From positions 1-11,000 of the forward strand of contig JAICIT010000038.1 in assembly GCA_025960445.1 (NCBI GenBank): a DNA stretch of 11,000 nt, in the 5' to 3' direction. How positions within the stretch are numbered: the first letter of the stretch is position 1; every line of letters starts with the position of its first letter. Below the pieces are notes generated by a model that saw only the letters and a list, made by a program, of their open reading frames with translations, was not told where the DNA came from and made no database searches. The DNA comes from Bradyrhizobium sp. GTDB lineage: Bacteria > Pseudomonadota > Alphaproteobacteria > Rhizobiales > Xanthobacteraceae. A program made the position numbers and the translations under genes. This document shows, one piece after another, positions 1 to 7,061 of the stretch.

Positions 1-414
1 ACCGACGCGTGTCTCTCATTGGGTGTGCCCAACGTGGCCATCATCACCGGCGAAGGCATGTCGGGGGGCGCCATCGCCATCACCACGGCAAACCGCGTGC
101 TGATGTTCGAACATGCCATTTACAGCGTGATCTCGCCGGAGGCGGCATCTTCGATTCTGTGGCGCGACGGCACGAAAGCGCAGGAAGCCGCCACCAGCAT
201 GAAAATCACCGCGCAGGACATGCTGCGCTTTGGCGTGATCGATTCCATTCTGCCCGAACCGCCTGGCGGGGCTCATCGCGATCCGCAGGCCATGATTGGC
301 ATCACAGGTGAGGCGATCGCGCAGGCGCTGGGTGAACTCCGCCACCTTGATTCGGACGCGATCCGCAAGCAGCGGCGTCAGAAATTCCTGGATATCGGAC
401 GAAAACTGAGCTGA
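1..414 (+). CDS. accA: Acetyl-CoA carboxylase carboxyltransferase subunit alpha, 3' part (partial)
   Basis: AccA pairs with AccD to move the carboxyl group from carboxybiotin (on AccB) to acetyl-CoA, giving malonyl-CoA, the first committed step of fatty-acid synthesis in the cytoplasm. The reading frame is open from base 1 and gives the last 137 residues; E. coli AccA is 319 residues, so the start lies well outside the window. Visible family motifs, in order: SLGVP, the glycine-rich loop GEGxSGGA, the block YSVISPE, ILWRDGTKAQEAA, KITAQD, FGVIDSILPEPPGGAHRDP, and the basic C-terminal end RKQRRQKFLDIGRKLS. These match E. coli AccA from memory almost throughout. One oddity: the loop reads GEGMSGG, with Met (codon ATG at 58-60) where the family normally has Gly. 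The identity of the gene is secure; whether that Met is real is a separate question. Confidence 0.96.
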   Translation, partial: TDACLSLGVPNVAIITGEGMSGGAIAITTANRVLMFEHAIYSVISPEAASSILWRDGTKAQEAATSMKITAQDMLRFGVIDSILPEPPGGAHRDPQAMIGITGEAIAQALGELRHLDSDAIRKQRRQKFLDIGRKLS

Positions 415-415
415 G

Positions 416-435
416 GCCGCGGGCTCGATCGCGGC
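416..435 (+). terminator. Possible accA terminator hairpin (weak)
   Basis: Directly after the accA stop codon, GCCGCG (416-421) and CGCGGC (430-435) can form a perfect 6-bp GC stem with an 8-nt loop. It is followed by TTA and, a little further on, CTTTT, but there is no true T-run. The position suits a terminator; the structure alone is weak. The rest of the gap up to 650 holds no gene I can support, only short palindromes such as GTCTCG-TC-CGAGAC at 569-582. Confidence 0.3.
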
Positions 436-650
436 TTACTCCGGCTTTTGCGAATGCCGCCGCAATTACGCGAAAGGTTCCGAGCAATTCCAAAGCCTTA
501 GAGACTATATGTCCTGGTGGTGACCTGTCAGGCCGGCTTTTGCCTAGTCCATGGAAAGCCCAACGTAAGTCTCGTCCGAGACCTGTCCGCCGCGATCTTG
601 CAATGTCTTCGCAGCTTGTCTGAGCGATCGGCTTGGCAGTACGCTCCTGA

Positions 651-1394
651 ATGACTTCTGCTCTGGACAATCAGCTTTTAGCAATGCTACCCGCCGACGA
701 TTTCGCGGCGTTGAGCAAACATTTTATAACGGTTGAATTTCAGCATGGAGAATCACTGGCGTTGCCGGGCGACGAAATTAGAAGGGTCTACTTTCCGCAT
801 TCCGGAATCGTTTCATTTGTGGTGGAGGTTCCCGAGGGTGATGTAGTGCAGACAGGGATGGTCGGCCGCGACGGCGTTGTCGGAGCGGCACAGGCACTTG
901 ATGACAAAGTGTCGATTAACAAGATTGTCGTACAGTCACCCGGCACAGCTTCTGTGATTGACCGCGACCCTCTGCGAGACGCCATACGTTCCGGCAACGG
1001 CATTCGCAAAATATTTGCGGCTCACGATCAGTTTTTCATCTCCGACATCCAGCAAACGGCAGCCTGTAATGCCCTCCATCCCATCGAGGCGCGGATGTGC
1101 CGCTGGATGTTGCGAATGATGGATTTGATCGGAACTGATGTGCCGCTCACGCAAGAGGACCTTGCGGCTATGATTGGCGTGCGGCGTACAAGCGTCACCG
1201 AGGTGGCAACCCGCCTTCAGGCTCATGGAGCTATCAGCTACAAGCGCGGTCACATTCGAATTGAGAATTCGCAGTGGCTGATGGAAGCCTCCTGCGAGTG
1301 CCATAAAGCCGTGAAGCTGAATTATGAGAGGCTGTTCGGAAATTTATTGCCTCAACGCGTGAGCACTGACCGCATGGCGAGAGGACCTAGCTAG
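651..1394 (+). CDS. Crp/Fnr family transcriptional regulator
   Basis: Predicted 247-residue cytoplasmic DNA-binding regulator. Residues about 5-125 look like a cyclic-nucleotide-binding-type beta-barrel (HGESLALPGDEIRRVYFPHSG, then GMVGRDGVVG). It lacks the phosphate-binding cassette of true cAMP-binding CRP and the N-terminal cysteine cluster of oxygen-sensing FNR, so the signal is unknown. Residues about 130-160 would be the dimer helix. Residues 166-195 form a clear winged helix-turn-helix: LTQEDLAAMIGVRRTSV, then EVATRLQAHGAI, with a wing YKRGHIRI. The end carries ASCECH (213-218), a short Cys-rich motif I recall from many rhizobial members of this family. The start is ATG at 651, with only a poor ribosome site (CTCCTGA) before it. 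The gene stands alone, is not in an operon with accA, and by eye uses more AT-rich codons than accA or secA. Family assignment is firm; targets are not known. Confidence 0.9.
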   Translation: MTSALDNQLLAMLPADDFAALSKHFITVEFQHGESLALPGDEIRRVYFPHSGIVSFVVEVPEGDVVQTGMVGRDGVVGAAQALDDKVSINKIVVQSPGTASVIDRDPLRDAIRSGNGIRKIFAAHDQFFISDIQQTAACNALHPIEARMCRWMLRMMDLIGTDVPLTQEDLAAMIGVRRTSVTEVATRLQAHGAISYKRGHIRIENSQWLMEASCECHKAVKLNYERLFGNLLPQRVSTDRMARGPS

Positions 1395-1826
1395 AATAAG
1401 CTTTGAATCTGCCGTGCCGAACGCCGCGCGTGTAGGCGGAAACGGCCACCTACCGACGTACCATCCGGTTTTACCCTCTAAACAGTGGTCCCAAAACAGA
1501 TCTCGAAGAGGCGGCTTCAAACTCACTCGCGGGAGGACAAGCTTTGAGGGCGACGCCAGCGAACCCGTAGTTCAGCGGCGTGACGTCCAGTTACAGGCTC
1601 CCATTGCTCCGACAAGGGATTTTTAAAGCCGGACACGAAAAGCCGCAATTAGGCCCAGACACGGATATTTAAGGTCTGTTGACCAATGGTGAGTTGGGAC
1701 GGCCCGGCGCGGCTGCATTGACTTGCGACGCAACGGGTCAAAGCGTAGTATTTTACTCAATCGCTTCAGGGCATGTACGCCATAGTTGGGGGTGCGGAAC
1801 TTGCCTGTCGGGTGTGGGGCTTTGCA
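1395..1826. other. Intergenic stretch without a supported gene
   Basis: These 432 bases separate the Crp/Fnr gene from the lipoprotein gene. They contain an imperfect hairpin shortly after the Crp/Fnr stop codon (GTAGGCGG at 1432-1439 against CCACCTAC at 1446-1453, one mismatch, no T-run), a repeated AAGCTTTGA at 1398-1406 and 1539-1547, and a possible promoter near 1723-1751. A 70-codon open frame at 1414-1626 has no recognisable motif and no ribosome site. I see no tRNA, insertion sequence or broken gene that I could name. Confidence 0.5.
1723..1751 (+). promoter_or_regulatory. Possible sigma-70-type promoter for the YafK-type lipoprotein gene
   Basis: TTGCGA (1723-1728), a 17-base spacer and TAGTAT (1746-1751) match the -35 and -10 consensus at four of six positions each. 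Transcription would begin near 1758, about 70 bases before the preferred TTG start at 1827 and 15 bases before the alternative ATG at 1773. This is motif matching by eye and is tentative. Confidence 0.3.
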
Positions 1827-3281
1827 TTGATCTATCGCTCACTGTTTCGCGCGCTTATCACATCGGCCGCGCTCGGGGCCGGTGTGCTGCTCGCCGGCTG
1901 TAATAGCGACGAAATCTCGCTGGCCGCCAACGCCAAGGCCAACCAGCCGGTCCCACCCAAGCTCGTCGCCGAAATGACGGAAAAGGACATGGAGCTGCAA
2001 TCTCCGATCCTGGTCCGTCTGTTCAAGCAGGAGGCCGAGCTCGAGGTGTGGAAGCAGGACCGCTCCGGCCGGTTTGCCCTGTTGAAAACTTACCCGATCT
2101 GCCGCTGGTCGGGCGACCTCGGACCCAAGGTCCGCGAAGGCGACCGCCAGGCGCCTGAAGGCTTCTATTCGATTTCGCCGGCGCAGATGAACCCGCAATC
2201 GGCCTACTATCTCTCCTTCAACACCGGCTATCCCAATGCCTACGACAGATCACTGGGCCATACCGGGTCGCAGCTGATGGTGCATGGCGATTGCTCATCG
2301 CGCGGCTGCTACGCCATGACCGACGAGCAGATCGCCGAGATCTACTCGCTTGGTCGGGAATCCTTCTTTGGTGGCCAAAAGGCCTTCCAGCTTCAGGCGT
2401 ATCCCTTCCGTATGACTCCGCTGAACATGGCCAAACATCGTAACAATCCGAACATGCCGTTCTGGAAGATGATCAAGGAAGGCTATGACCACTTCGAGGT
2501 CACGCGGCAGGAGCCGAAGGTCGATTTCTGCGAAAAGAAATACGTGTTTGACGCGGCGAAACCGGCAGACGCCAAGCGCGATCCGGTGTTCGAAGCCTCG
2601 GCCAAGTGCCCTGCCTACACTATCCCGGATGAGATCGCCGATGCGGTGCGGGAGAAGCAGCAGCAAGATCAGGTCGAAATCGCCAAATTGATCGCAAAGG
2701 GAACGCCCGTCGTCCGCATGAACACAGGCATCGATGGCGGCATGCACAAGGTGTTCGCCGCCAAGCTGCCCGATGCCTCTACCGGATTGTCCGAAGGTGG
2801 CGAAGGTCAGAGCCTGTCGCTGCTGGCGCTTTCGCGCGCGCCCGGCACCATTCCCTCGACGGTCAATCCGCCGCACGGGCCGGTCACCTCGCCGCAAGAG
2901 CCATTGGTCGCCTCGATCGCCCCAGCTCCGGCGAAGTTGGCATCGGTGTCGCCTCCGAACGCGCAGTCCGACGGCTTCTTTAGCAATCTCGCCCGCAAGG
3001 TCGGCTTCGGCGCCGGCGATACCACCGCCAGCGCGCAGCCAATCCCATCAAAGCCAAAAGTGATCGAGGCCAAGCGTCACGAAGCGTCCCGCCCGGACGC
3101 CTCTACATCAAAGACCCCAAAACCCGAGGTCAAGCAGGCCGCCACCCGTCTCCCGATGAAGCCGGCCATCTCTGAGGCACACGCTGCCGCGGCGCCGCCA
3201 GCCCAGGAGGCCTTGGTGGCGGGGTCGCAGCCGATCGTACAGGCCAATTCGTTCGAGAGCCGGTTCTCGGGCTTCAAATAA
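1827..3281 (+). CDS. YafK-type L,D-transpeptidase-fold (YkuD) lipoprotein
   Basis: Predicted 484-residue cell-wall enzyme. The N-terminus has an Arg, a hydrophobic stretch and the lipobox LLAGC, with lipidated Cys25, so it should be anchored to the envelope. The YkuD domain spans about residues 60-190: WKQDRSGRFALLKTYPICRWSGDLGPK, GDRQAPEGFY, then MVHGDCSSRGCYAMTD with His153 and the catalytic Cys161. This is the YafK/ErfK variant of the active site. Known members include E. coli LdtF/DpaA, which cuts the link between peptidoglycan and Braun lipoprotein; the activity here is not settled by sequence. From about residue 275 a long Pro/Ala/Ser/Lys-rich, probably disordered tail follows. Start choice: ATG 1773 would give 18 extra residues with the ribosome site only one base away, whereas TTG 1827 has GGGG at 1816-1819, seven bases upstream, and yields a normal lipoprotein signal. 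Function class is firm, the start less so. Confidence 0.9.
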   Translation: MIYRSLFRALITSAALGAGVLLAGCNSDEISLAANAKANQPVPPKLVAEMTEKDMELQSPILVRLFKQEAELEVWKQDRSGRFALLKTYPICRWSGDLGPKVREGDRQAPEGFYSISPAQMNPQSAYYLSFNTGYPNAYDRSLGHTGSQLMVHGDCSSRGCYAMTDEQIAEIYSLGRESFFGGQKAFQLQAYPFRMTPLNMAKHRNNPNMPFWKMIKEGYDHFEVTRQEPKVDFCEKKYVFDAAKPADAKRDPVFEASAKCPAYTIPDEIADAVREKQQQDQVEIAKLIAKGTPVVRMNTGIDGGMHKVFAAKLPDASTGLSEGGEGQSLSLLALSRAPGTIPSTVNPPHGPVTSPQEPLVASIAPAPAKLASVSPPNAQSDGFFSNLARKVGFGAGDTTASAQPIPSKPKVIEAKRHEASRPDASTSKTPKPEVKQAATRLPMKPAISEAHAAAAPPAQEALVAGSQPIVQANSFESRFSGFK

Positions 3282-3310
3282 TCCAAGTTTTCTTGATCCC
3301 AATTTTTTGT

Positions 3311-3335
3311 CGCGCCGCCATGTCTTGGCGTCGCG
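3311..3335 (+). other. Strong hairpin after the YafK-type gene
   Basis: CGCGCCGCCA (3311-3320) and TGGCGTCGCG (3326-3335) pair over ten positions with one mismatch and a five-base loop. The run TTTTTT lies before the stem, not after it, so it does not look like a textbook intrinsic terminator on either strand. It could still mark the 3' end of the lipoprotein mRNA. Confidence 0.4.
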
Positions 3336-3362
3336 CAGTCGCCTTCGCGCGCGGAATGTAGG

Positions 3363-3386
3363 GGCGGCAATGACATGCTTGCCGCC
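3363..3386 (+). repeat. Perfect inverted repeat upstream of the cupin gene
   Basis: GGCGGCAA (3363-3370) and TTGCCGCC (3379-3386) are exact complements around an eight-base loop, ending 69 bases before the cupin start codon. No T-run follows. It could be an operator or an mRNA leader hairpin; which is not clear. Confidence 0.4.
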
Positions 3387-3455
3387 GGTTGAGAATTACA
3401 GGAGGCTGGTGTCCCTAGGCGGACTTAACGCCGGGTTGGAGAAGGGACGATTTCA

Positions 3456-3839
3456 ATGAGGGTAATAATCGGAATCGCTTTGGCTTCGATGCTGATCACA
3501 GCCGCAAGCGCACAGGACTCACCGTTTCGAAAGGAACTCAAGCGAGGCGATCTGACCGGGACGAATATGGAAGTCGTCACCAGCATCAGCGAACTAAAGC
3601 CCGGCGATGTCTCTGCGCTGCACATCCATCACGGCGATGAATCCTATTATTTTCTTGAGGGTGGCACCATCGAATTGCCCGATGGAAAGCAAGTACCCGT
3701 TCCGACTGGTGCAGTCGGATTCAACGTGCGGGACACGCCGCACGGGGCTTACAAAGTTGTCGGTGACAAGCCGATCAAACTACTGACTGTCCATATCGTT
3801 GATAAAGGCAAGCCACTCTACGACACACTGCCCAAATAG
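3456..3839 (+). CDS. Small exported cupin-domain protein
   Basis: Predicted 127-residue single-cupin protein. Residues 1-19 form a Sec signal peptide (hydrophobic core, then AASA before QD), so the mature protein should be periplasmic. Cupin motif 1 fits exactly: Gly50, His56, His58, Glu62 and Gly69 with the standard spacing, followed by motif 2 with Gly85, Pro95 and His96. The two histidines, Glu62 and His96 form the usual metal site. Cupins include many enzymes and binding proteins, so the substrate cannot be inferred. The start ATG at 3456 has a good ribosome site (GGAGAAGGGA, 3437-3446). The gene is convergent with secA and separated from the upstream lipoprotein gene by 174 bases with two hairpins, so it is probably transcribed on its own. 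By eye its codon use is more AT-rich than that of its neighbours. Confidence 0.88.
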   Translation: MRVIIGIALASMLITAASAQDSPFRKELKRGDLTGTNMEVVTSISELKPGDVSALHIHHGDESYYFLEGGTIELPDGKQVPVPTGAVGFNVRDTPHGAYKVVGDKPIKLLTVHIVDKGKPLYDTLPK

Positions 3840-3858
3840 CGGGCGACCGTAACACTGA

Positions 3859-3882
3859 GCCGCTGTGCGCTAGCGCAGCGGC
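3859..3882. terminator. Hairpin between convergent cupin gene and secA, likely bidirectional terminator
   Basis: GCCGCTGTGC (3859-3868) and GCGCAGCGGC (3873-3882) form a ten-pair stem (one G-U pair) closed by a GCTA loop. It lies 19 bases after the cupin stop codon and 7 bases after the end of secA on the other strand. No clear T-run follows on either side, so it is a strong hairpin in the right place, but not a canonical terminator. Confidence 0.5.
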
Positions 3883-3889
3883 GTCGCGG

Positions 3890-6724
3890 CTACGCGTATT
3901 TGCCGTGACAGTGCTTGTACTTCTTGCCTGAGCCGCAGGGGCAATCCTCATTGCGGCCGACCTTGCCCCAGCTTGCCGGATTTTTGGGATCGCGATCGGC
4001 GCTGGCGGCCGGCACCAGCGACACATTGGCAAACGCCAACTCGTCTTCCCCGGTGTTCGGATCGAACTTGTGAGCTTCCATTGCCGGCAATACCGGCTGC
4101 TGGTCTTCCGGCGGCACGATTTCGACCCGCATCAGTTGCGCCGTCACCGCTTCGCGCAGATGCGCGATCATCGCCTCGAACAGGCTGAACGCTTCCGACT
4201 TGTATTCCTGCAGCGGATCGCGTTGGCCGTAGCCGCGCAGCCCGATCACCTGACGCAGATGGTCGAGCATGATCAGATGCTCGCGCCAAAGATGATCGAG
4301 CGTCTGCAGCAGAATGGTCTTTTCGACGTAACGCATCACGTCGGGACCCCACTGCGCAACTTTGGCCGCCATGTGTTCGTCGACGCGCTGCTCGATCCGG
4401 GACAGCAGCTCCTCGTCCGCGATGCCCTCTTCCTTGGCCCATTGATCGACCGGCAGATCGATGTCGAGCACCCGCTTCAATTCTTCCTTCAGCCCGGCGA
4501 CATCCCACTGTTCGGCATAGACATGTTCTGGCACATGCTTGGTCACGACGTCCTCAACAAAGGCGCGACGCATGTCAGCCACCGTCTCGGCGACGCTCTC
4601 GTCCTTCATCAGGTCGACGCGCTGGTCGAAGATCACCTTGCGCTGATCGTTCTGGACGTTGTCGAACTTCAGCAAGTTCTTGCGGATGTCGAAGTTGCGG
4701 GCTTCGACCTTCTGCTGCGCCTTTTCCAGCGCCTTGTTGATCCAGGGATGGATGATGGCCTCACCCTCTTTCAGCCCGAGCCGCGTCAGCATCGTATCGA
4801 GCCGATCAGACCCGAAGATCCGCATCAAATCGTCCTCAAGCGAGAGGAAGAACTTGGAACGGCCGGGATCGCCCTGACGGCCTGAACGACCGCGCAGCTG
4901 GTTATCGATGCGGCGGGACTCGTGGCGTTCGGATCCGATAATGTAGAGGCCGCCCGGTTTGTTGACGGTCTTGGCTGATTTTGCTCCCTTCGCGGGTTCG
5001 ACCTCGACCACTTCTTCCGCCTTCAGCACGATGTCGCGGAAGCGTTCGACGTCGGCCTTGATGCGTTCGATCCGGGCAGCCTTCTCCGCCTCGTCCGTTA
5101 TCTCCGCCGTCTCGTGCAGGATCCTCATTTCCAGCGAGCCGCCCAGTTTGATGTCGGTACCGCGGCCGGCCATGTTGGTCGCGATCGTGATCGCGCCGGG
5201 AACGCCGGCTTCGGCGACGATGTAGGCCTCCTGTTCGTGGAAACGCGCGTTCAAGACCGCGAACAGCTTTGCGGGCTTGCCGGCGCGGGCAGCCGCGTAA
5301 AGCTTTTCCATCGCGTTGGGATTGCCGAAATCGATTTGCTTGTAGCCGTGCGCCTTGAGGTAGTCGGCGAGCACTTCCGATTTTTCGATCGAGGCGGTGC
5401 CGACCAGCACCGGCTGCAGCCGGGCATTGGCGCGCTCCACTTCGGCGAGGATCGCCGCGTACTTCTCTTTCTGCGTGCGATAGACTTCGTCGTCCTCGTC
5501 CAGCCGCGCCACCGGCACGTTGGTCGGTATTTCGACCACCTCGAGCTTGTAGATGTCGAACAACTCGTCGGCTTCGGTGGCAGCCGTGCCGGTCATGCCG
5601 GCCAGCTTCTCATACATCCGGAAATAGTTCTGGAAGGTGATGGAGGCCAGCGTCTGATTCTCCGGCTGCACCGGCTGATGCTCTTTGGCTTCCAGCGCCT
5701 GATGCAGGCCTTCGGAATAACGCCGGCCCGGCATCATGCGGCCGGTGAACTCGTCGATGATGATGACCTCACCGTCGCGTACGATATAGTCCTTGTCGCG
5801 CTGAAACAGCGAGTGCGCGCGCAGCGCCTGATTGATGTGGTGGACCACCGAGACGTTCTCGACGTCGTAAAGCGACTCTCCTTTGAGCTGGCCGGCGTCG
5901 CGCAACAGCGTCTCGATCTTTTCCATGCCGGCTTCGGTGAGCGTCACCGTGCGCTGCTTCTCGTCAACCTCGTAGTCGGTCTTGTCGAGCTTGGGAAAGA
6001 AAGTATCGATGGTGTTGTAGAATTCCGAACGGTCGTCCAACGGACCGGAAATAATCAACGGCGTCCGCGCCTCGTCGATCAGAATGGAGTCGACTTCGTC
6101 GACGATGGCATAGAAGTGACCGCGCTGGACCATGTCCTCGAGACGGTACTTCATATTGTCGCGCAAATAATCGAAGCCGTATTCGTTGTTGGTGCCGTAG
6201 GTGATATCGCGTGAATAAGCCTCCTTGCGCTCGGCGTCGTCGAGACCATGGACGATCACGCCGACCGTGAGGCCGAGAAAGTTGTAGATCTGCCCCATCC
6301 ATTCGGAGTCGCGTCGGGCCAGATAGTCGTTCACGGTCACCACGTGAACGCCCTTACCGGCGAGCGCATTGAGGTAAACCGCAAGGGTCGCCACCAGCGT
6401 CTTGCCTTCGCCGGTTTTCATTTCGGCGATATCGCCTTCGTGCAGCACCATTCCGCCGATCAATTGAACATCGAAGTGACGCTGGCCGAGAGTACGCTTG
6501 GCCGCCTCGCGCACAGTGGCGAATGCCGGAACGAGAATGTCGTCCAGGGTCTTTCCTTCGGCGAGTTGTTTACGGAATTCGGCCGTGCGCGCTTTCAACG
6601 CTTCGTCCGAAAGCGCGGCGGTTTCTGGCTCTAGGGCATTGATGGCATCGATGCGGGCCTGGTAACCCTTGATCCGCCGATCGTTGGCGGAGCCGAAAAA
6701 TTTGCGGGCGAGCGCGCCGATCAT
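3890..6724 (-). CDS. secA: Protein translocase ATPase subunit SecA
   Basis: SecA is the ATP-driven motor that pushes unfolded preproteins through the SecYEG channel in the inner membrane. The 944-residue length is normal for alphaproteobacteria. Visible parts: Walker A MKTGEGKT (102-109); the DEAD-type Walker B in [16 protein letters not shown], with DEVD at 209-212; the preprotein cross-linking region after about 225; the second ATPase half with [18 protein letters not shown] and [13 protein letters not shown]; the scaffold/wing region; and the C-terminal SecB- and zinc-binding tail [17 protein letters not shown] with Cys928, Cys930, Cys939 and His940. The start codon (complement of 6722-6724) has ribosome site AGGAA six bases upstream. 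A Lys/Ala/Val/Glu-rich insert precedes the [10 protein letters not shown] block, as in relatives. The gene is divergent from the exported prolyl isomerase gene, a sensible pairing for secretion and folding. No frame damage is seen. Confidence 0.99.
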   Translation of the reverse strand: MIGALARKFFGSANDRRIKGYQARIDAINALEPETAALSDEALKARTAEFRKQLAEGKTLDDILVPAFATVREAAKRTLGQRHFDVQLIGGMVLHEGDIAEMKTGEGKTLVATLAVYLNALAGKGVHVVTVNDYLARRDSEWMGQIYNFLGLTVGVIVHGLDDAERKEAYSRDITYGTNNEYGFDYLRDNMKYRLEDMVQRGHFYAIVDEVDSILIDEARTPLIISGPLDDRSEFYNTIDTFFPKLDKTDYEVDEKQRTVTLTEAGMEKIETLLRDAGQLKGESLYDVENVSVVHHINQALRAHSLFQRDKDYIVRDGEVIIIDEFTGRMMPGRRYSEGLHQALEAKEHQPVQPENQTLASITFQNYFRMYEKLAGMTGTAATEADELFDIYKLEVVEIPTNVPVARLDEDDEVYRTQKEKYAAILAEVERANARLQPVLVGTASIEKSEVLADYLKAHGYKQIDFGNPNAMEKLYAAARAGKPAKLFAVLNARFHEQEAYIVAEAGVPGAITIATNMAGRGTDIKLGGSLEMRILHETAEITDEAEKAARIERIKADVERFRDIVLKAEEVVEVEPAKGAKSAKTVNKPGGLYIIGSERHESRRIDNQLRGRSGRQGDPGRSKFFLSLEDDLMRIFGSDRLDTMLTRLGLKEGEAIIHPWINKALEKAQQKVEARNFDIRKNLLKFDNVQNDQRKVIFDQRVDLMKDESVAETVADMRRAFVEDVVTKHVPEHVYAEQWDVAGLKEELKRVLDIDLPVDQWAKEEGIADEELLSRIEQRVDEHMAAKVAQWGPDVMRYVEKTILLQTLDHLWREHLIMLDHLRQVIGLRGYGQRDPLQEYKSEAFSLFEAMIAHLREAVTAQLMRVEIVPPEDQQPVLPAMEAHKFDPNTGEDELAFANVSLVPAASADRDPKNPASWGKVGRNEDCPCGSGKKYKHCHGKYA

Positions 6725-6921
6725 GCCAAATTCCTGTTTTCGCGGTTCGGCGAAGCTGCCGTGACGTTTTCCACCCAGATGCCTATCAACTCATCGTGAC
6801 GCATTGCGGCGCTGAGCCCGGTTCGAGGGCACGCGCCAAATGAGTGGGAATTCAGCAATCCAAGGTCAACGGCTAAAAACACGGCCAAATGTGCGCTATC
6901 GCCATCGACTTAGGTGCGGCA

Positions 6922-6950
6922 GAGATATGGCTGGGCCAGAGGCTTGTCAA
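6922..6950 (-). promoter_or_regulatory. Possible secA promoter
   Basis: On the minus strand, a perfect -35 box TTGACA (complement of 6945-6950) is followed after 17 bases by TATCTC (complement of 6922-6927), which keeps TAT of the -10 consensus. Transcription would start near 6915 and leave a leader of about 190 bases before the secA start. Such a leader could carry regulation of SecA synthesis, but I see no SecM-like peptide in it. Confidence 0.4.
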
Positions 6951-6980
6951 CGGCGCGAACCTCTCAAGGATTTCATCATT

Positions 6981-7008
6981 TTGACAGAGTTTTCGCGTTG
7001 CCAACGCG
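6981..7008 (+). promoter_or_regulatory. TTGACA box with overlapping operator-like palindrome, upstream of the parvulin gene
   Basis: TTGACA (6981-6986) is a perfect -35 box, but 17 bases on is ACGCGC, not a recognisable -10. The spacer and expected -10 are occupied by CGCGTTG-C-CAACGCG (6994-7008), a perfect seven-base inverted repeat with a one-base centre. A protein bound there would block or replace normal polymerase contacts. Both the promoter and its control are inferences from position and symmetry. Confidence 0.35.
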
Positions 7009-7061
7009 CCACGATTGGGCGAGTGTCCCGCCGCCCCAAAACAGCCCTATAAGGATTTTCC

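Larger units (their letters stand above)
6725..7061. other. Divergent intergenic region between secA and the parvulin gene
   Basis: This 337-base stretch contains the secA ribosome site (complement of 6731-6735), the possible secA promoter, and, for the other direction, a perfect TTGACA at 6981-6986, a 15-base palindrome at 6994-7008 and the ribosome site AAGGA at 7051-7055. No coding frame in it is convincing. Confidence 0.6.

Noticed and set aside
302..670. 122-codon minus-strand frame spanning the accA end and the following gap
   Set aside because: Overlaps both accA and the Crp/Fnr start and has no recognisable domain.
1414..1626. 70-codon plus-strand frame after the Crp/Fnr gene
   Set aside because: No ribosome site, no signal peptide and no motif; a chance frame is the simpler explanation.
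1560..1630. tRNA-like feel of the GTAGTTCAGCGG stretch
   Set aside because: No cloverleaf arms or anticodon stem can be drawn around it.
2295..2897. 200-codon minus-strand frame inside the YafK-type gene
   Set aside because: Overlaps the catalytic region of the plus-strand gene and shows no domain.
5114..6214. 366-codon open frame on the plus strand inside secA
   Set aside because: It is antisense to a fully conserved secA. Long antisense frames are expected in GC-rich genes, and the translation has no recognisable motif.
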